NCBI RefSeq assembly: GCF_014640155.1
Contig: NZ_BMGK01000005.1
Span: 1 to 64,000 of the forward strand
Length of the DNA: 64,000 nt
From: Planktosalinus lacus
Lineage (GTDB): Bacteria > Bacteroidota > Bacteroidia > Flavobacteriales > Flavobacteriaceae
Direction: 5' to 3'
The translations under genes were made by a program, and so were the position numbers. The notes under the pieces were generated by a model. It was not told where the DNA came from. It worked only from the letters and a program-made list of their open reading frames with translations, and ran no database searches. The stretch's first letter is position 1. The number at the start of each line of letters is the position of its first letter. Positions 18,053 through 26,495 of this stretch are shown one piece after another.

Positions 18053-19450
18053 TTATCTGAATATAAAGGTGTTGGTTTCACCTTGTTGATCGATGAAAGA
18101 AATCTTTATGGGAGTATTTGGAGTTTGATTTTCCATAATGTTTCTGACATCGTCTATAGATTTTACCACTTGGTCATTAATTTTTGTGATTACAATTCCT
18201 GAAAGATTGTATTGAGCCATTTCTCTTGTAAGGGGCCTGGTGACAATAACACCACTTTTAATACCCAAAGCTTTCAATTCACTTTCGTTTAAGTTTTTAA
18301 CTTCAAGGCCTAAATTCTGCATTTCATAAGTTTCTAGTTTAGCAAGAGTAACTGGAATTATTTTTTCATTTCCGTTTCTTTCAACCAGAACGTTTACTTT
18401 ATCATTAGGTCTTTTAGAACTAAGATATCCTGATAGATCAGAAAACTTGTTGATTTGAATTTGATCGATATGTTTGATGATGTCTCCTTTTTTGATACCA
18501 CTTTTATCAGCACCACTTCCTTTTTCAATATCGGCAACATATACCCCCTGAATATTATTCACACCCAATTCCTGGGCTTCATTTGAATTTGAATTTAAAA
18601 TTTGAATGCCTAAAATAGCTCTTTGAACATTACCATATTCAAGTATGTCTTCAACAACTTTTTTTGTGATATTTGAAGGAACAGCAAATGAATATCCGAT
18701 AAAGGCGCCCGTTTGAGACGTGATTGCTGTATTGATTCCCACCAGTTCACCGTTTATATTAACCAAAGCTCCACCACTGTTTCCGCGGTTTACGGCAGCA
18801 TCCGTTTGTATAAATGATTGTGGATTTCCGTCAAATTCGTTGAGATTTCTAGCTTTTGCACTCACAATGCCTGCTGTCACTGTTGAAGTAAGGTTAAAAG
18901 GGTTTCCAACTGCTAGCACCCATTCACCTACTTTAATGGCATTGGAATCTGCAAATGGAACATAAGGCAGTTCAGTTTCAGTATTAATTTTTAAGAGTGC
19001 GATGTCAGTTTTTGGATCAGTCCCCACCAGTTCGGCATCATAAGATTTATTGTCATTGAGTACCACCTCAATTTGAGAGGCATTATCAATCACGTGGTTG
19101 TTTGTGACAATGTATCCATCAGGAGTGATTATTACTCCGCTACCGGAGCCTACAATTTCACGTTGCTGTCCTCTTCCGTATAAAAATTCATAAATATTTG
19201 TTGGGCCGGTTGTCACTGTTCTGTTTTTAATGTGTACAACGGCATTGATCGTTTTTTCTGCAGCAAACGTAAAATCAATTTCTGACCCCTCAACAAAATT
19301 GGGTGCCATATAATTTGTAGGGATTAGTTTAGCTTCATCTTTTGTGGTTATAGAAGATTCGGGTGTTTCTTCAAGGAAGAATTTATAACCACTTAAGGTT
19401 AAGACTCCCGAAAAAATCGCAATTAAAAATAAGCTAGCGTGTCTTTTCAT
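18053..19450 (-). CDS. Periplasmic serine protease/chaperone of the HtrA (DegP/DegQ) family
   Basis: Envelope quality-control protease. I start at ATG 19450, giving MKRHASLFLIAIFSGVLTLSG as signal or anchor; the frame also has an ATG nine codons upstream. The triad is His119 (TNNHVID), Asp149 (KTDIALL) and Ser225 (NRGNSGGALVN). Two PDZ domains follow: the first at about 265-355 (GIQILN, GVYVADIEKGSGADKSGIKKGD) and a shorter second at about 375-460 (GVIVTRPL, SGIVITKINDQVVKSIDDV). The 465-residue length matches DegQ-type enzymes. It diverges from dapF and carries its own terminator. Confidence 0.94.
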   Translation of the reverse strand: MKRHASLFLIAIFSGVLTLSGYKFFLEETPESSITTKDEAKLIPTNYMAPNFVEGSEIDFTFAAEKTINAVVHIKNRTVTTGPTNIYEFLYGRGQQREIVGSGSGVIITPDGYIVTNNHVIDNASQIEVVLNDNKSYDAELVGTDPKTDIALLKINTETELPYVPFADSNAIKVGEWVLAVGNPFNLTSTVTAGIVSAKARNLNEFDGNPQSFIQTDAAVNRGNSGGALVNINGELVGINTAITSQTGAFIGYSFAVPSNITKKVVEDILEYGNVQRAILGIQILNSNSNEAQELGVNNIQGVYVADIEKGSGADKSGIKKGDIIKHIDQIQINKFSDLSGYLSSKRPNDKVNVLVERNGNEKIIPVTLAKLETYEMQNLGLEVKNLNESELKALGIKSGVIVTRPLTREMAQYNLSGIVITKINDQVVKSIDDVRNIMENQTPNTPIKISFIDQQGETNTFIFR

Positions 19451-19562
19451 AGGGCTGAAATTTAAGTATTTAAACATTTTTATTGTAAAATTATTAGATT
19501 GTGATTTAAATCAAAATAGTTTTAACGGGCATTTAACAACAGATATTCATCTGAAATAATAG

Positions 19563-19570
19563 TACCTTTG
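19563..19570 (+). promoter_or_regulatory. Probable -7 element of dapF
   Basis: TACCTTTG ends only four bases before the dapF ATG, so the transcript would be leaderless or nearly so. The -33 site lacks TTG. Confidence 0.35.
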
Positions 19571-19574
19571 TGGT

Positions 19575-20348
19575 ATGCAATTCACTTTCTATAAATATCA
19601 AGGAACCGGAAACGATTTTGTGCTAATCGACAATCGTCAGTTGTTATTTCCCAAAAATGATACCAAACTTATTTCAACACTTTGTGACCGAAAATTTGGC
19701 ATTGGAGCCGATGGTTTAATTCTTCTCGAAAACCATCCAGATCTTGATTTTAAGATGGTGTATTTCAATGCTGACGGAAACCAAAGCAGTATGTGTGGTA
19801 ATGGTGGTCGCTGTTTGGTGCATTTCGCCAATTTTTTAGGAATCATCCAAAATAAAGCGACTTTTGAAGCCATTGACGGTGTTCATGAAGCAAGCTTAAA
19901 AGAAGGAATGGTTTCTTTAAAGATGAATTCAGTATCAGAAATACAACAAAAGAAGGATTTCACCTTTCTCGACACAGGCTCGCCTCATCACGTAGTAGTT
20001 TGTCAAAATTTATCGGAATTTGACGTGCACCAGGAAGGAGCAAAGTTGCGTTATGATTTTTATGGTAGGGAAGGGGCCAATATTAATTTTGTTGAACCTA
20101 AAAGTGATTCAATCTTTTCAGTTAGAACCTATGAGCGTGGTGTTGAAGCAGAAACACTATCATGTGGGACGGGAGTTACTGCAGTTGCAATAGCAATGCA
20201 TTCCAAGGGGATGACCCAATCCAACAAAATTACTCTTCAAACGCCCGGGGGTGAATTGACAGTGACTTTTGAAAAGGTAGGAACAGTTTATAAAAACGTA
20301 TGTCTAATTGGACCAGCAGTAATGGTTTTTAAGGGAGAATGGAAATGA
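19575..20348 (+). CDS. dapF: Diaminopimelate epimerase
   Basis: Converts LL- to meso-diaminopimelate for lysine and peptidoglycan. The start YKYQGTGNDFVLIDNR is typical. The two catalytic cysteines sit in NADGNQSSMCGNGGRC (Cys74) and ETLSCGTGVTAVAIA (about residue 197). At 257 residues it is near the usual 260-275. It overlaps the following acetyltransferase gene by an ATGA junction, so the two are co-translated. Confidence 0.96.
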   Translation: MQFTFYKYQGTGNDFVLIDNRQLLFPKNDTKLISTLCDRKFGIGADGLILLENHPDLDFKMVYFNADGNQSSMCGNGGRCLVHFANFLGIIQNKATFEAIDGVHEASLKEGMVSLKMNSVSEIQQKKDFTFLDTGSPHHVVVCQNLSEFDVHQEGAKLRYDFYGREGANINFVEPKSDSIFSVRTYERGVEAETLSCGTGVTAVAIAMHSKGMTQSNKITLQTPGGELTVTFEKVGTVYKNVCLIGPAVMVFKGEWK

Positions 20349-20863
20349 TTACAGGAGAAAAAATTAAATTACGCGCCCTTGAACCGACTGATTTAGACTT
20401 TCTTTATCAGATTGAAAACAATACTGATTTTTGGGAATATGGTGATAGCCAAACTCCATTTTCTCGCTTTGTTTTAAAAAAGTATCTCAAAAATTCTTCT
20501 AAAGATATTTATGAAGTAAAACAACTTCGGTTAGTAATTACAACATTGGATGACGCTTTTTTGGGACTTATTGATCTTTATGATTTCGACCCAAAAAACA
20601 AGCGTGTAGGTTTGGGAATTGTAATAAAAGACAAAGAACAGCGAGGTAAAGGCTTTGCTTTTGAAGCCATCAATTTGCTTTGTGATTATGCTTTTAAGCA
20701 ATTTGATGTTCATCAAGTCTTTGCAATTGTTTTAGAAGATAATGCACAAAGCAAAAAATTATTTGAAAAAGCCGGGTTTATAAATACAGCTGTAAAAAAA
20801 GACTGGGTTTATTTTAGGGACTCATTCAAGGATGCTTTTTTGTTTCAAAAAATTAAGTCATAA
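20345..20863 (+). CDS. GNAT-family N-acetyltransferase
   Basis: A 172-residue acetyltransferase using acetyl-CoA. The RimJ/RimL-like pattern is clear: an N-terminal strand KIKLRALEPTDLDFLYQIEN, the acetyl-CoA motif IVIKDKEQRGKGFAFEAINLLCDYAF (Q/R-x-x-G-x-G/A), and VLEDNAQSKKLFEKAGF. The substrate is unknown; proteins of this group modify N-termini of ribosomal proteins or small amines. I prefer ATG 20345 (an ATGA overlap with dapF) to the ATG six bases earlier. Confidence 0.9.
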   Translation: MITGEKIKLRALEPTDLDFLYQIENNTDFWEYGDSQTPFSRFVLKKYLKNSSKDIYEVKQLRLVITTLDDAFLGLIDLYDFDPKNKRVGLGIVIKDKEQRGKGFAFEAINLLCDYAFKQFDVHQVFAIVLEDNAQSKKLFEKAGFINTAVKKDWVYFRDSFKDAFLFQKIKS

Positions 20864-20892
20864 CAACAGGTGTTAAGGTTGCCTAAAATTGT

Positions 20893-20922
20893 TTGCTTCT
20901 GCTGATAGTGTCAGTATCTTTG
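20893..20922 (+). promoter_or_regulatory. Consensus promoter for the TlpA-like gene
   Basis: TTG at 20893-20895, exactly 19 bases, then TATCTTTG at 20915-20922: a full match to the Bacteroidetes housekeeping promoter. The start codon is 35 bases downstream. Confidence 0.7.
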
Positions 20923-20957
20923 CATTTAAGTTTTTCAATTCTCATTAAAATTTCCTC

Positions 20958-21530
20958 ATGCGTTTTTTAAAAAAGCACTACTCAAGTATAATTTTTGGTA
21001 TTTTTTTGGTCCTTTTAATTATTCCTCAAACCCGCACACCTATTCAGGTTTTTGTGCAGCGATTAATTGCTTTTAGTCCCAATGCAATCGAAGAAGAAGA
21101 GCGTGAGGTTCTTGGAGATTTTTCGTGGAAACTTAGAGAAGTAAACGGCACAGCTGCCAATCTTTCAGAATCTGAGGGCAAGGTTGTTTTGATAAACTTA
21201 TGGGCAACCTGGTGTCCGCCCTGTATAGCGGAGATGCCTTCTTTTCAAGAGTTGTATAATGACTATGGTGGGCAGGTAGAGTTTTATTTCGTTTCTAATG
21301 AGAAGCGAACAACAATCAATGCTTTTTTAAATAAAAATGAATACAATTTTCCTGTATATCAATCACTGGATCAGCCTCCTTCAAAGCTTAATTCAAATGC
21401 ATTACCTACAACTTATATCATTGACAAAAAGGGAAAAATTGTTATGAGTAAAACGGGTGTTGCCAACTGGAACAGTAAAAAAACTAGAGTACTCCTTGAT
21501 GAACTGCTATCTGAAAATTTAGATAACTAA
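20958..21530 (+). CDS. TlpA/ResA-like membrane-anchored thioredoxin
   Basis: A 190-residue thiol-disulfide protein held to the inner membrane by one helix (residues 10-23) with the thioredoxin domain outside. The active site is WCPPC (residues 85-89) in LINLWATWCPPCIAEMPSF, and the cis-proline loop is NALPTTYIID. The EFYFVSNEKR region matches the AhpC/TSA-Redoxin subtype. Likely roles are cytochrome c maturation or general envelope redox repair; the partner is unknown. It has its own consensus promoter and converges on the DUF349 gene with a 16-base gap. Confidence 0.9.
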   Translation: MRFLKKHYSSIIFGIFLVLLIIPQTRTPIQVFVQRLIAFSPNAIEEEEREVLGDFSWKLREVNGTAANLSESEGKVVLINLWATWCPPCIAEMPSFQELYNDYGGQVEFYFVSNEKRTTINAFLNKNEYNFPVYQSLDQPPSKLNSNALPTTYIIDKKGKIVMSKTGVANWNSKKTRVLLDELLSENLDN

Positions 21531-21546
21531 AAAAACCAATTGTTAA

Positions 21547-23601
21547 TTACATAACTTCTTTTAGTTTCTTAAGCTTTTCTTTCCAGAGTTCAAGTTCGTC
21601 TTTGTGTCTTTGAATGTTTTTGTGAACTTCTTTGACCATAGGATTTGAATCATCTACATATTGAAAGAAGCCTAAATTGTTTTCCAGCTGGTTAATTTCC
21701 TGTTTTACTTCATCTATTTTCTTGGTAATAAAAAAGCGTTCATTTTGAATTTTGCGTTCGTCATCTTGTGAAGTAATGTTATTAAGCTTATTGTCATATT
21801 TAATAAGCTCAATTTCTTTTTTGCTAACATCAAGCTTTTTGAAGAGGGCATCAATAGTTTTATTAAACTTGCTTTCAATATTCTTTTTAGCAAAAGGAAC
21901 TCTGCCAATATCTTTCCAAGTACTGATTTTTTCTTTAATAAACTTTAAATCACTTTTTGGTTCACCAGAAAGGTCAAATGCTTTTAATTCCTCCAGAAGT
22001 GTGTTTTTAGCTTCAAGATTTTTTACTTCATCTTCACTTGCTTTGTTGCGGCTTGCATGAAAACGGTCGAAATAATGATTGCAGGCTGCTTTAAATTGTT
22101 TCCAGATTTTATCACTGTCCTTTCTGGGTACATGACCTATTTGCTTCCATTCATTCTGGATTTTTTTCATCAATGGAGTTACCACTTCAAAGTCATCACT
22201 GTCTTTGTTTTCTTCGGCTATTTTGATGAGTTCTTGCTTTTTTGAAAGGTTTGTATATTGTTCTTTTTTCTGATTTTTATAAAACTGATTTTTCTTACGA
22301 TTAAAGTTTCTTACGGCTTCTTTAAAATTATTCCAGCTTTCATCGTTATTTTTTGCCGGTACTTTTCCTGCATTGAAAAACTCTTCTCTCAATTTCTCTA
22401 AAGCTTTAATACCTTGCTGCCAGGCTTGATGGCTATTTTTAGTATTTTCAGTGAGTTCTTCTATTCGGCTTGTAATTTCGTTCTTTAGTTCAAGGTTTTT
22501 TTCAAAATCTTTTTCAATTTCTTTTTGGTACTCTGCTCGTTTATCGTGAATTACTTTTGTAGCAGCGCTAAACCTATCCCACACGTCATCACGATATTCT
22601 TTGGCCACAGGACCTGTGTCTTCTTTCCACATTTTGTGAAGCAATTGAAGCTCTCTAAATGCCTTGTTGACGTTCTCTTCATTTGCAAGTTCTTCAGCTC
22701 TGTTTATTATTTTTAACTTTTGTTCCAGATTGTGTTTAAAATCGAGGTCTCTGAATTCTCTGTTAAGGTGCAGAAAGTCATAAAAGTTTTCGACGTGGTG
22801 ATGGTAGTTGTTCCAAACAGTATTATAACCGTCTCTGGGTATCGGTCCGGCTTCACGCCAGCGTTCTTGTATATCTTTAAAATGCTTGTAAGTAGTATTG
22901 ATGTTTTCTTCTACATCTATTAAGCCTTTGAGTTCTTCAATGAGTTCTAAACGTTTTTGAAGGTTGGCTTGAAGATCTTTTTTTAGATTTTTGAAATAAT
23001 TGTTTCTTTTTTCACGATATTCAAAATACAATGAATTGAATTCGTTCTTTAAGGGAGAAGAGTAATGGAAGTCAATAATGTTTCCTCCCTGAGCAATAAA
23101 CTCTTCCTTTTTTTCATTGATTTCATCGTCAAACTGAGAGTTGAATTCGTGTCGGATTTCATCAACCTCTTTTTTAATTTCTTGAATTTTACCTGTTTTC
23201 AGCAAGTCTTTGAGAGAGCCCACAAGTTCTTTTTGAGACATACTGTGATAGTCTGTTGTCCCTTTGTCTTGTTCAGAATCATCTTCTGTTTCTTCGTCAT
23301 CAGAAGAAGTTATTTCATCTTCTTCATCTTCGTCGCTTTCGGAGGCCTCAATCTGGTTTTCAACTTTTTCGGAAGTTGTATCACCAGGTTTATTTTCATT
23401 TTGGTCAGACTCATCAACAGAAGTTTCTTGTTTCTTTTGTTCTGTTTCTTTAATTGATTCTTTTTCAGAATCAGGAGTGTCTTGTGGTGATTTCTTTAAA
23501 TCAGAAGTATCAGATTCATTGACTGAATTTTCGTTTACATCCTGCTCTTGCTCATTTTTTAAAATCGCTTCTCTTTCCTGATCTTTTTCTTGGTCTGACA
23601 T
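21547..23601 (-). CDS. DUF349 repeat protein with acidic N-terminal tail
   Basis: A 684-residue cytoplasmic protein. Residues 1-118 are disordered and very acidic (runs of Glu, Asp, Ser). The rest is helical and carries five DUF349 repeats, recognised by W-x-x-x-G-x-V/I-P segments: RWREAGPIPRDG, KEDTGPVAKEYR, FFNAGKVPAKN, EWKQIGHVPRKD and TWKDIGRVPFAK. A C-terminal coiled coil follows. The molecular function is not established. I start at ATG 23601; a TTG nine bases upstream is in frame. It is the last gene of the long spoT-side run, 89 bases after aroE. Confidence 0.88.
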   Translation of the reverse strand: MSDQEKDQEREAILKNEQEQDVNENSVNESDTSDLKKSPQDTPDSEKESIKETEQKKQETSVDESDQNENKPGDTTSEKVENQIEASESDEDEEDEITSSDDEETEDDSEQDKGTTDYHSMSQKELVGSLKDLLKTGKIQEIKKEVDEIRHEFNSQFDDEINEKKEEFIAQGGNIIDFHYSSPLKNEFNSLYFEYREKRNNYFKNLKKDLQANLQKRLELIEELKGLIDVEENINTTYKHFKDIQERWREAGPIPRDGYNTVWNNYHHHVENFYDFLHLNREFRDLDFKHNLEQKLKIINRAEELANEENVNKAFRELQLLHKMWKEDTGPVAKEYRDDVWDRFSAATKVIHDKRAEYQKEIEKDFEKNLELKNEITSRIEELTENTKNSHQAWQQGIKALEKLREEFFNAGKVPAKNNDESWNNFKEAVRNFNRKKNQFYKNQKKEQYTNLSKKQELIKIAEENKDSDDFEVVTPLMKKIQNEWKQIGHVPRKDSDKIWKQFKAACNHYFDRFHASRNKASEDEVKNLEAKNTLLEELKAFDLSGEPKSDLKFIKEKISTWKDIGRVPFAKKNIESKFNKTIDALFKKLDVSKKEIELIKYDNKLNNITSQDDERKIQNERFFITKKIDEVKQEINQLENNLGFFQYVDDSNPMVKEVHKNIQRHKDELELWKEKLKKLKEVM

Positions 23602-23690
23602 TTCTTTCAATGTTAAGGTTCCTATTATTTTTGTGGATGGAAAGATAATAACAACTTCGCTAACTGCAAAGTTTTAGAGTGGTTTTGATT

Positions 23691-24422
23691 TTATGAATTC
23701 CATATCTCCCAGGATTTCATTGCCTGATATTTTAGCATTGCTTCTCCATTTACTATTCTAGCTCCCTGATCCTTTCCAAGTTTTAAAAAAATTGTGAGTT
23801 TTGGGTTGTAAATTAAATCAAACAGGAGGTGCTTATCTGATATGCCTTTGTATGGAATGTTGGGGTATCCATTGATGTTTGGGCTCGTCCCAAGAGGGGT
23901 ACAGTTTATAATGAGTTTATGGTTTGCTATTATTTCAGTTGTAAGTTCATTGTAACTGAAATTGGTTTTGTTTTTCTCACGTGAAACAAATGTGTATTTA
24001 AAATTGAGGTTATTTAATACATATGCAATGGCTTTTGAGGCACCTCCACTGCCTAAAATCAATGCTGTTTTATCAGTAAGCGGGAAGTGCTCTGAAAGGG
24101 ATTTTGCGAACCCATAATGATCTGAGTTATAACCTATCAGGTTGCCTTTTTTTGAAATTTTCACAGTATTAACAGCACCAATTCTTTTTGCTTCTTTATC
24201 AGTTTTGTATAAAAAAGAAAGTATTTGTTCTTTGTAGGGAATTGTTACATTGAGTCCCTTTAAATCGGGATGTGACTTTAGAACTGTTGTGATTTCTTCA
24301 ATTTTTGAAATGTCAAAATTCAAATATTGATGATGTAAATTTTTCGATTGGAAAAACGATTCAAAGTAAGGTTTTGAAAATGAGTAAGAAATGTTTTTCC
24401 CCAAAAGACCGTAGGTTGCCAT
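23691..24422 (-). CDS. aroE: Shikimate dehydrogenase
   Basis: Reduces 3-dehydroshikimate to shikimate with NADPH in aromatic amino acid synthesis. The substrate site is visible in GLLGKNISYSFSKPYF and GLNVTIPYKEQIL (catalytic Lys). AVNTVKI and the NADP-binding loop ILGSGGASKAIAYVL follow, and the C-terminal block is NGEAMLKYQA. At 243 residues it is a little shorter than E. coli AroE (272), as usual in Bacteroidetes. Confidence 0.95.
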   Translation of the reverse strand: MATYGLLGKNISYSFSKPYFESFFQSKNLHHQYLNFDISKIEEITTVLKSHPDLKGLNVTIPYKEQILSFLYKTDKEAKRIGAVNTVKISKKGNLIGYNSDHYGFAKSLSEHFPLTDKTALILGSGGASKAIAYVLNNLNFKYTFVSREKNKTNFSYNELTTEIIANHKLIINCTPLGTSPNINGYPNIPYKGISDKHLLFDLIYNPKLTIFLKLGKDQGARIVNGEAMLKYQAMKSWEIWNS

Positions 24423-24475
24423 AGCTTTGTAAAGGTTTAAAAACTATCAACATTTTGGGGATTAAATGTTGGTTT

Positions 24476-25492
24476 TTAGTTTGATTTTGTTCTGTCACCA
24501 TACCAGCCTAAAGCCAATACGAGAAGGATTCCTACAAATATAAAAAAGATTGCGATAAATGTCTCACTATCGATGGAATTTGGTATAAATCTTTTATAAT
24601 TACTCAAAATTCTATTGCCCTCAATGTCATAGAGAAAATTTCCTTGTGCATCTAAAGAGTAGATTTTTTCTTTCCAGGGCCAAACTACCCCCAAGGAGCC
24701 AGCAATAAACCCAATTATACCAGCATATGTAGCATTTTTAAACTGTTTCAATAAATAGCCAAGTAGATGAGAAAGTGTTACTAAACCAGTTATCGATCCC
24801 AAAGTGAAAGACGCCAAGACTTTTAGTAACCTGATTCGCTCAGAATTTTCTAAAAAGTCGAAGTTAAATAGAATAACTTCGGTAAAAGTGTCATACAGTG
24901 CATTGACAGAATCTACTAAAAGCAGCACATAGTTACCTAATAATATTAAAATAAAAGAACCTGAAAGCCCAGGAAGTGTCATTCCTGAAACACTTATAAT
25001 CCCACATAGAAAAACAAAAAAGAGGTTGTCATTTTCTTTAGCTGGTTCTAAAAAACTAATAGCTACTCCGGCAATGATACCACAAAGCAGTATGGCAATA
25101 TTTCTTTTGGTCCACTCATCAAAATCTTTAGCGATGTAATAAATGGAGCCCACTATCATCCCAAAAAATGCACTCCATACAAAAAGTTCATAATGTAAAA
25201 TTAAATAATCTAGAATCTTTGAAACACTAAAGTAGCTTATAAGCATTCCTAAAATCAACAACCCTAAAAACTGCCCGTTGATATACCTGTAAAAGCTTTT
25301 AAATCTTCCTGAAACTAAAAGTTTAAATGCTTTTCTGTTTATTTTTTGAAGTGAGTAAATAAACTCTTCATAAAAACCGGCAACAAAAGCGACTACACCC
25401 CCGGAAACACCCGGCACTTTATTTGCAGCGCCCATACCAAGCCCTTTTAAAATAAGCCAAATTTTGTCAGAAAAAGAACGAGGTTCCTTCAT
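24476..25492 (-). CDS. DUF368 membrane protein (PopT-like undecaprenyl-phosphate translocase), copy 2
   Basis: A 338-residue polytopic inner-membrane protein with about eight helices. The two hallmark motifs are ANKVPGVSGGVVAFVAGFYEE near the N-terminus and MTLPGLSGSFILILLGNYV in the middle, both helix breaks with Pro-Gly. DUF368 proteins have been shown to recycle undecaprenyl phosphate across the membrane (PopT). It overlaps the preceding paralog by four bases (ATGA). The C-terminal loop has a WPWKEK motif shared with the paralog. Which lipid each copy moves is unknown. Confidence 0.88.
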   Translation of the reverse strand: MKEPRSFSDKIWLILKGLGMGAANKVPGVSGGVVAFVAGFYEEFIYSLQKINRKAFKLLVSGRFKSFYRYINGQFLGLLILGMLISYFSVSKILDYLILHYELFVWSAFFGMIVGSIYYIAKDFDEWTKRNIAILLCGIIAGVAISFLEPAKENDNLFFVFLCGIISVSGMTLPGLSGSFILILLGNYVLLLVDSVNALYDTFTEVILFNFDFLENSERIRLLKVLASFTLGSITGLVTLSHLLGYLLKQFKNATYAGIIGFIAGSLGVVWPWKEKIYSLDAQGNFLYDIEGNRILSNYKRFIPNSIDSETFIAIFFIFVGILLVLALGWYGDRTKSN

Positions 25493-26463
25493 TTTGTTTC
25501 AGTTTTTTTTTGTGCAATTTGCTCCAAAATGAAAATGCTCAAAAACCCTATAATCATAGCGATTAGCGCAGAAGGCACTTGAGGATCACCCATAAAATCA
25601 CCCGGTAAAACGCTTTCTTCAAGTAAAGGAACTTTAATTTCTTCTGAGTTTAAACGCCAGCTCATCACTTCTTTCCAAGGCCAAACTTTGTTCAATGCTC
25701 CTATCATAAAGCCCGTTAACACTGCCAAAGTTAAGTTTTTGAAATTTTTAAATAACCAGTTTAAAACACCTGAAAATAACTTAATTCCAACGATAGCTCC
25801 TGTGATAAAAAGCAATATTTTAATCATAGAAGTCCAAAGCAAATCCCAGTTTCCGGAAAATAAAGCAGTGGTCAAGTCATTAAGTGTATTTATAACCACT
25901 TCATATGAACCCAAAAGAAGTAGTATGAAAGAGCCTGATATACCGGGTAAAATCATGGCAATAATGGCGATAAATCCTGAAAATAATATATACAAATTAT
26001 TTTCAGGTGAAGCCATGGGTTCTGCAAGGGTAATGTAATAAGAGCCTATAGAAACAATTAAAAGCGCTAAAATGATTTTCAGATTCCAAGTTTTAACTTC
26101 TTTGCCCACATAAATAATACTGGCAACTATGAGTCCAAAAAAGAATGACCAAACCAAAATGGGATGGTTTTCCAAAAGCCACCCAATAAGTTTAGCAAGG
26201 GAAATGAAACTTACCAAAATACCGCTAAGCAGAATGGCTAAAAATTTAAGGTTATATGAAATCCATGCTTTTTTAAATCCGTTTTCTTTCCAGGTTTTAA
26301 AAAATGAAAAATTTAAGTTGTGGATGGTATTTATCAATTCTTCATATATACCTGAAATAAATGCAATTGTGCCTCCAGACACACCCGGCACAACATCTGC
26401 TGCGCCCATTGCAATTCCTTTTAAGAACAAAAAGAGGTGTTGCACAGTATTATTTTCTTTCAT
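25489..26463 (-). CDS. DUF368 membrane protein (PopT-like undecaprenyl-phosphate translocase), copy 1
   Basis: A 324-residue polytopic membrane protein, the upstream member of a tandem pair. Motifs are AADVVPGVSGGTIAFISGIYEE and MILPGISGSFILLLLGSYE; the shared KVWPWKEV motif follows. I start at ATG 26463; an in-frame TTG nine bases upstream is not needed. The role proposed for the family is return of the C55-phosphate carrier used for peptidoglycan and O-antigen. Gene order next to the OstA-like and TPR genes keeps it in an envelope context. Confidence 0.88.
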   Translation of the reverse strand: MKENNTVQHLFLFLKGIAMGAADVVPGVSGGTIAFISGIYEELINTIHNLNFSFFKTWKENGFKKAWISYNLKFLAILLSGILVSFISLAKLIGWLLENHPILVWSFFFGLIVASIIYVGKEVKTWNLKIILALLIVSIGSYYITLAEPMASPENNLYILFSGFIAIIAMILPGISGSFILLLLGSYEVVINTLNDLTTALFSGNWDLLWTSMIKILLFITGAIVGIKLFSGVLNWLFKNFKNLTLAVLTGFMIGALNKVWPWKEVMSWRLNSEEIKVPLLEESVLPGDFMGDPQVPSALIAMIIGFLSIFILEQIAQKKTETK

Positions 26464-26495
26464 TGAGGGCAAATTTTGCCCAAAAATAAAGAAAT

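Noticed and set aside
23264-23581. Low-complexity DNA that looks repetitive
   Set aside because: It encodes the acidic Glu/Ser/Asp-rich tail of the DUF349 protein; no exact repeat unit, so not a satellite or CRISPR array.
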